Below are positions 62,743-64,000 of a stretch of DNA of 64,000 bases, in pieces. The DNA is taken from contig RPFO01000080.1 in the NCBI GenBank assembly GCA_009746045.1, positions 9,204,113 through 9,268,112 of the forward strand, given 5' to 3'. The translations under genes and the position numbers were made by a program. The stretch is from Mesostigma viride. Taxonomy: Eukaryota > Streptophyta > Mesostigmatophyceae > Mesostigmatales > Mesostigmataceae. Every line of letters starts with the position of its first letter. Position 1 is the first letter of the stretch. The notes beneath the pieces were generated by a model. It was not told the origin of the DNA, ran no database searches, and was given only the letters and a program-made list of their open reading frames with translations.

Positions 62743-62835
62743 AGCCCAGAGAAGGGGCATATGGCCTATAATACATTCTAAGCTACTTCCTGCAAGGGTG
62801 GGAATGTAAAAGACACTTGCTCTAGGTGCAGGCGA
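62743..62835 (-). mobile_element. ORF1-only retroposon, 3' UTR fragment
   Basis: AGCCCAGAGAAGGGGCATAT and CTACTTCCTGCAAGGGTGGG in inverted orientation directly after the tail of the previous copy. The terminal hairpin is absent. Confidence 0.65.
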
Positions 62836-63315
62836 CCCCTGCCGCCCCAGCCACCCCAGCCACCCGGCCCAGCCTAGGGAATATATACCAGTAGTGTAGA
62901 CTAGAAAGCTTAGTGATGTGGCCATGTATGCCTACGTGATGGGCCCACGCCAGCCCTTGCAATAGCCGTAGCAATCTTGAGTCATGCTAATTGCCCATGC
63001 AGGGAGTTACTCTCTGCTGAGAGGCCATGTGTACACCAGCTATAGCCTAGCCATATATACCTTCCACCCCATGTGTCATGCAGGCCTTCTAGGCCCTCTC
63101 CTCAAGCCGCCCTGTGTGCTTGTGCTTGCTTAGGAGGCATGAACCATCATGGCGGTGCAGGTGCACCTTGTGCACCCAGAGCAGGTGATAGTTGTACATC
63201 CTACACCTGCAGGTTGTCGCCCTAGCTGATTGTATTACAAACCCATTGATGCCCCTTTCTCAGGGCTATGTGTTACATATGCTCCCCACGGAGCTATGAT
63301 ATTAATTAATTTATT
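62836..63315 (+). mobile_element. ORF1-only retroposon, 3' end (variant)
   Basis: Starts in the last codons of ORF1 (GCCACCCCAGCCACCC, then TAGGGAATATATACCAGTAG) and continues through a diverged 3' UTR to GTGTTACATATGCTCCCC-ACGGAGCTATG and an ATTAATTAATTTATT tail. Confidence 0.7.
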
Positions 63316-63775
63316 GCTTAGGTGCACCAAGGGCACTCTGCACCCCCCAGAGTCTCAAGCAACACCCAACTAAGGGGAGCCTGTCATGGGGGGGGAAGAT
63401 CATCATGGCTATACAAGAGCTAGAGCGTGGCATCTCAGCAGAGAGCAGCTCTCTGCATGGGCACAGCATAACTAAATAAAGCTAGGCATCATCTGGAAGT
63501 GTGGCACAGCATAGGCACACATGTACATGGCTAAATAATGCTCGTGAATCAGCTGGTATAGTGCCTGTAGGAGGCGTGCATGTACATGGCCATGGTCTAT
63601 CTATTCTACACTACTACTGCTGTAGTCCCCTAAGCTGGGGCGTCTGGAGTCGTTGGGGCCGCGGGGGTCGCATGCCAGGGCTTGTGGCCGACGTAGATGG
63701 CCGCCCCCTTCCAGTACACCGGCTGCCCCGCCTTGGTCTGCTGTCCGGAGCTGGAGGTAGGGATGTGGCATGCTG
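63316..63775 (-). mobile_element. ORF1-only retroposon, 3' end with ORF1 stub
   Basis: Inverted 3' UTR (GGTGCACCAAGGGCAC, GGGGAAGATCATCATGGC, CAGCAGAGAGCAGCTCTCTG), then the inverted ORF1 end (TACGTCGGCCACAAGCCC region near 63675-63700 and the Trp/Gly-rich end near 63705). Truncated near 63770. Confidence 0.7.
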
Positions 63776-64000
63776 ATCAGCTTATGCCAGCCGAAGCTAC
63801 AAAAACCCAAGGTGACCCCAGGGGTGGGCACCTGGGACACATGGATCGATCCACGGGGAAATCACAACAATTACCAGCCAGGGTGTGACAGGTGCCAGCA
63901 CATCATTACAATCCCGTGGGGGTGCATGGACATGTGTGCAATACATTAATTATTTTTCATAATAAAATGGAATTACTCAATGTGAATCCTGATTATGACT
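63776..64000. other. Unassigned window end
   Basis: No gene or known repeat visible. A perfect small palindrome-rich stretch, GGATCGATCC, lies at 63843-63852. Confidence 0.4.

Overview
This window looks like a nuclear chromosome segment of a green plant-lineage eukaryote, most likely a green alga. The genes have GT-AG introns and GC-rich exons. One is a multi-exon prolyl 4-hydroxylase with a C-terminal ShKT-like cysteine domain, an arrangement common in green algae. A short interstitial tract is (CCCTAAA)n, the plant and algal telomere unit. I cannot name the species.

Layout. 0-23 kb is accessory DNA made of nested mobile elements. It starts with 3' fragments of non-LTR elements. A chromovirus-type Ty3/gypsy retrotransposon (1384-10774, TSD ACAAC, LTRs about 99% identical in substitutions) sits inside a LINE 3' end. 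Next come a 5'-truncated LINE with an 11-bp TSD, an ORF with a PD-(D/E)XK-like pattern between short inverted repeats, ORF1-only retroposons, and two kinds of TTAA-flanked (piggyBac-like) non-autonomous elements nested in one another. 23.9-27.5 kb carries a minus-strand gene for a reticulon-like double-hairpin membrane protein. 27.6-32.7 kb is satellite-rich, with a 1.09-kb (ATTCT)n array, two kinds of minisatellite and a split segmental duplication. 33.0-34.5 kb has weak minus-strand gene models. 34.8-39.8 kb is the complete six-exon prolyl 4-hydroxylase gene on the plus strand. 41.6-49.6 kb is accessory again: a full-length ORF1-only retroposon, LINE fragments, a tRNA-Pro-like SINE and a second TTAA element. 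49.6-51.2 kb is an intact single-exon secreted or Golgi glycosyltransferase-like gene on the minus strand. 51.8-64 kb is almost entirely LINE B, ORF1-only retroposons, a third TTAA element and a hAT-like insertion.

How the parts work together. The most interesting system is a retroelement partnership. A family of about 2.0-kb elements encodes only an L1-ORF1-like protein (coiled coil, RRM-like region and C-terminal domain). At least two copies share the same 5' and 3' boundaries, so this is a defined 'half-LINE' like mammalian HAL1. Its 3' end carries a small hairpin (CTCC-GTTG-GGAG type) followed by a TTAA-rich tail. The RT-encoding LINE B in the same window carries the same hairpin. The simplest reading is that LINE B reverse transcriptase, or a close relative, recognises this hairpin and mobilises the ORF1-only elements. 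The TTAA-rich tails in turn serve as landing sites for further retroposons and for TTAA-specific DNA transposons.

A second theme is that exon-intron junctions of both spliced genes recur as imperfect copies in the flanking introns or 3' region, and several minisatellites seem to have grown from them. Many retroelement ORFs carry single-base frameshifts. Some may be assembly indels, because the host genes are intact.
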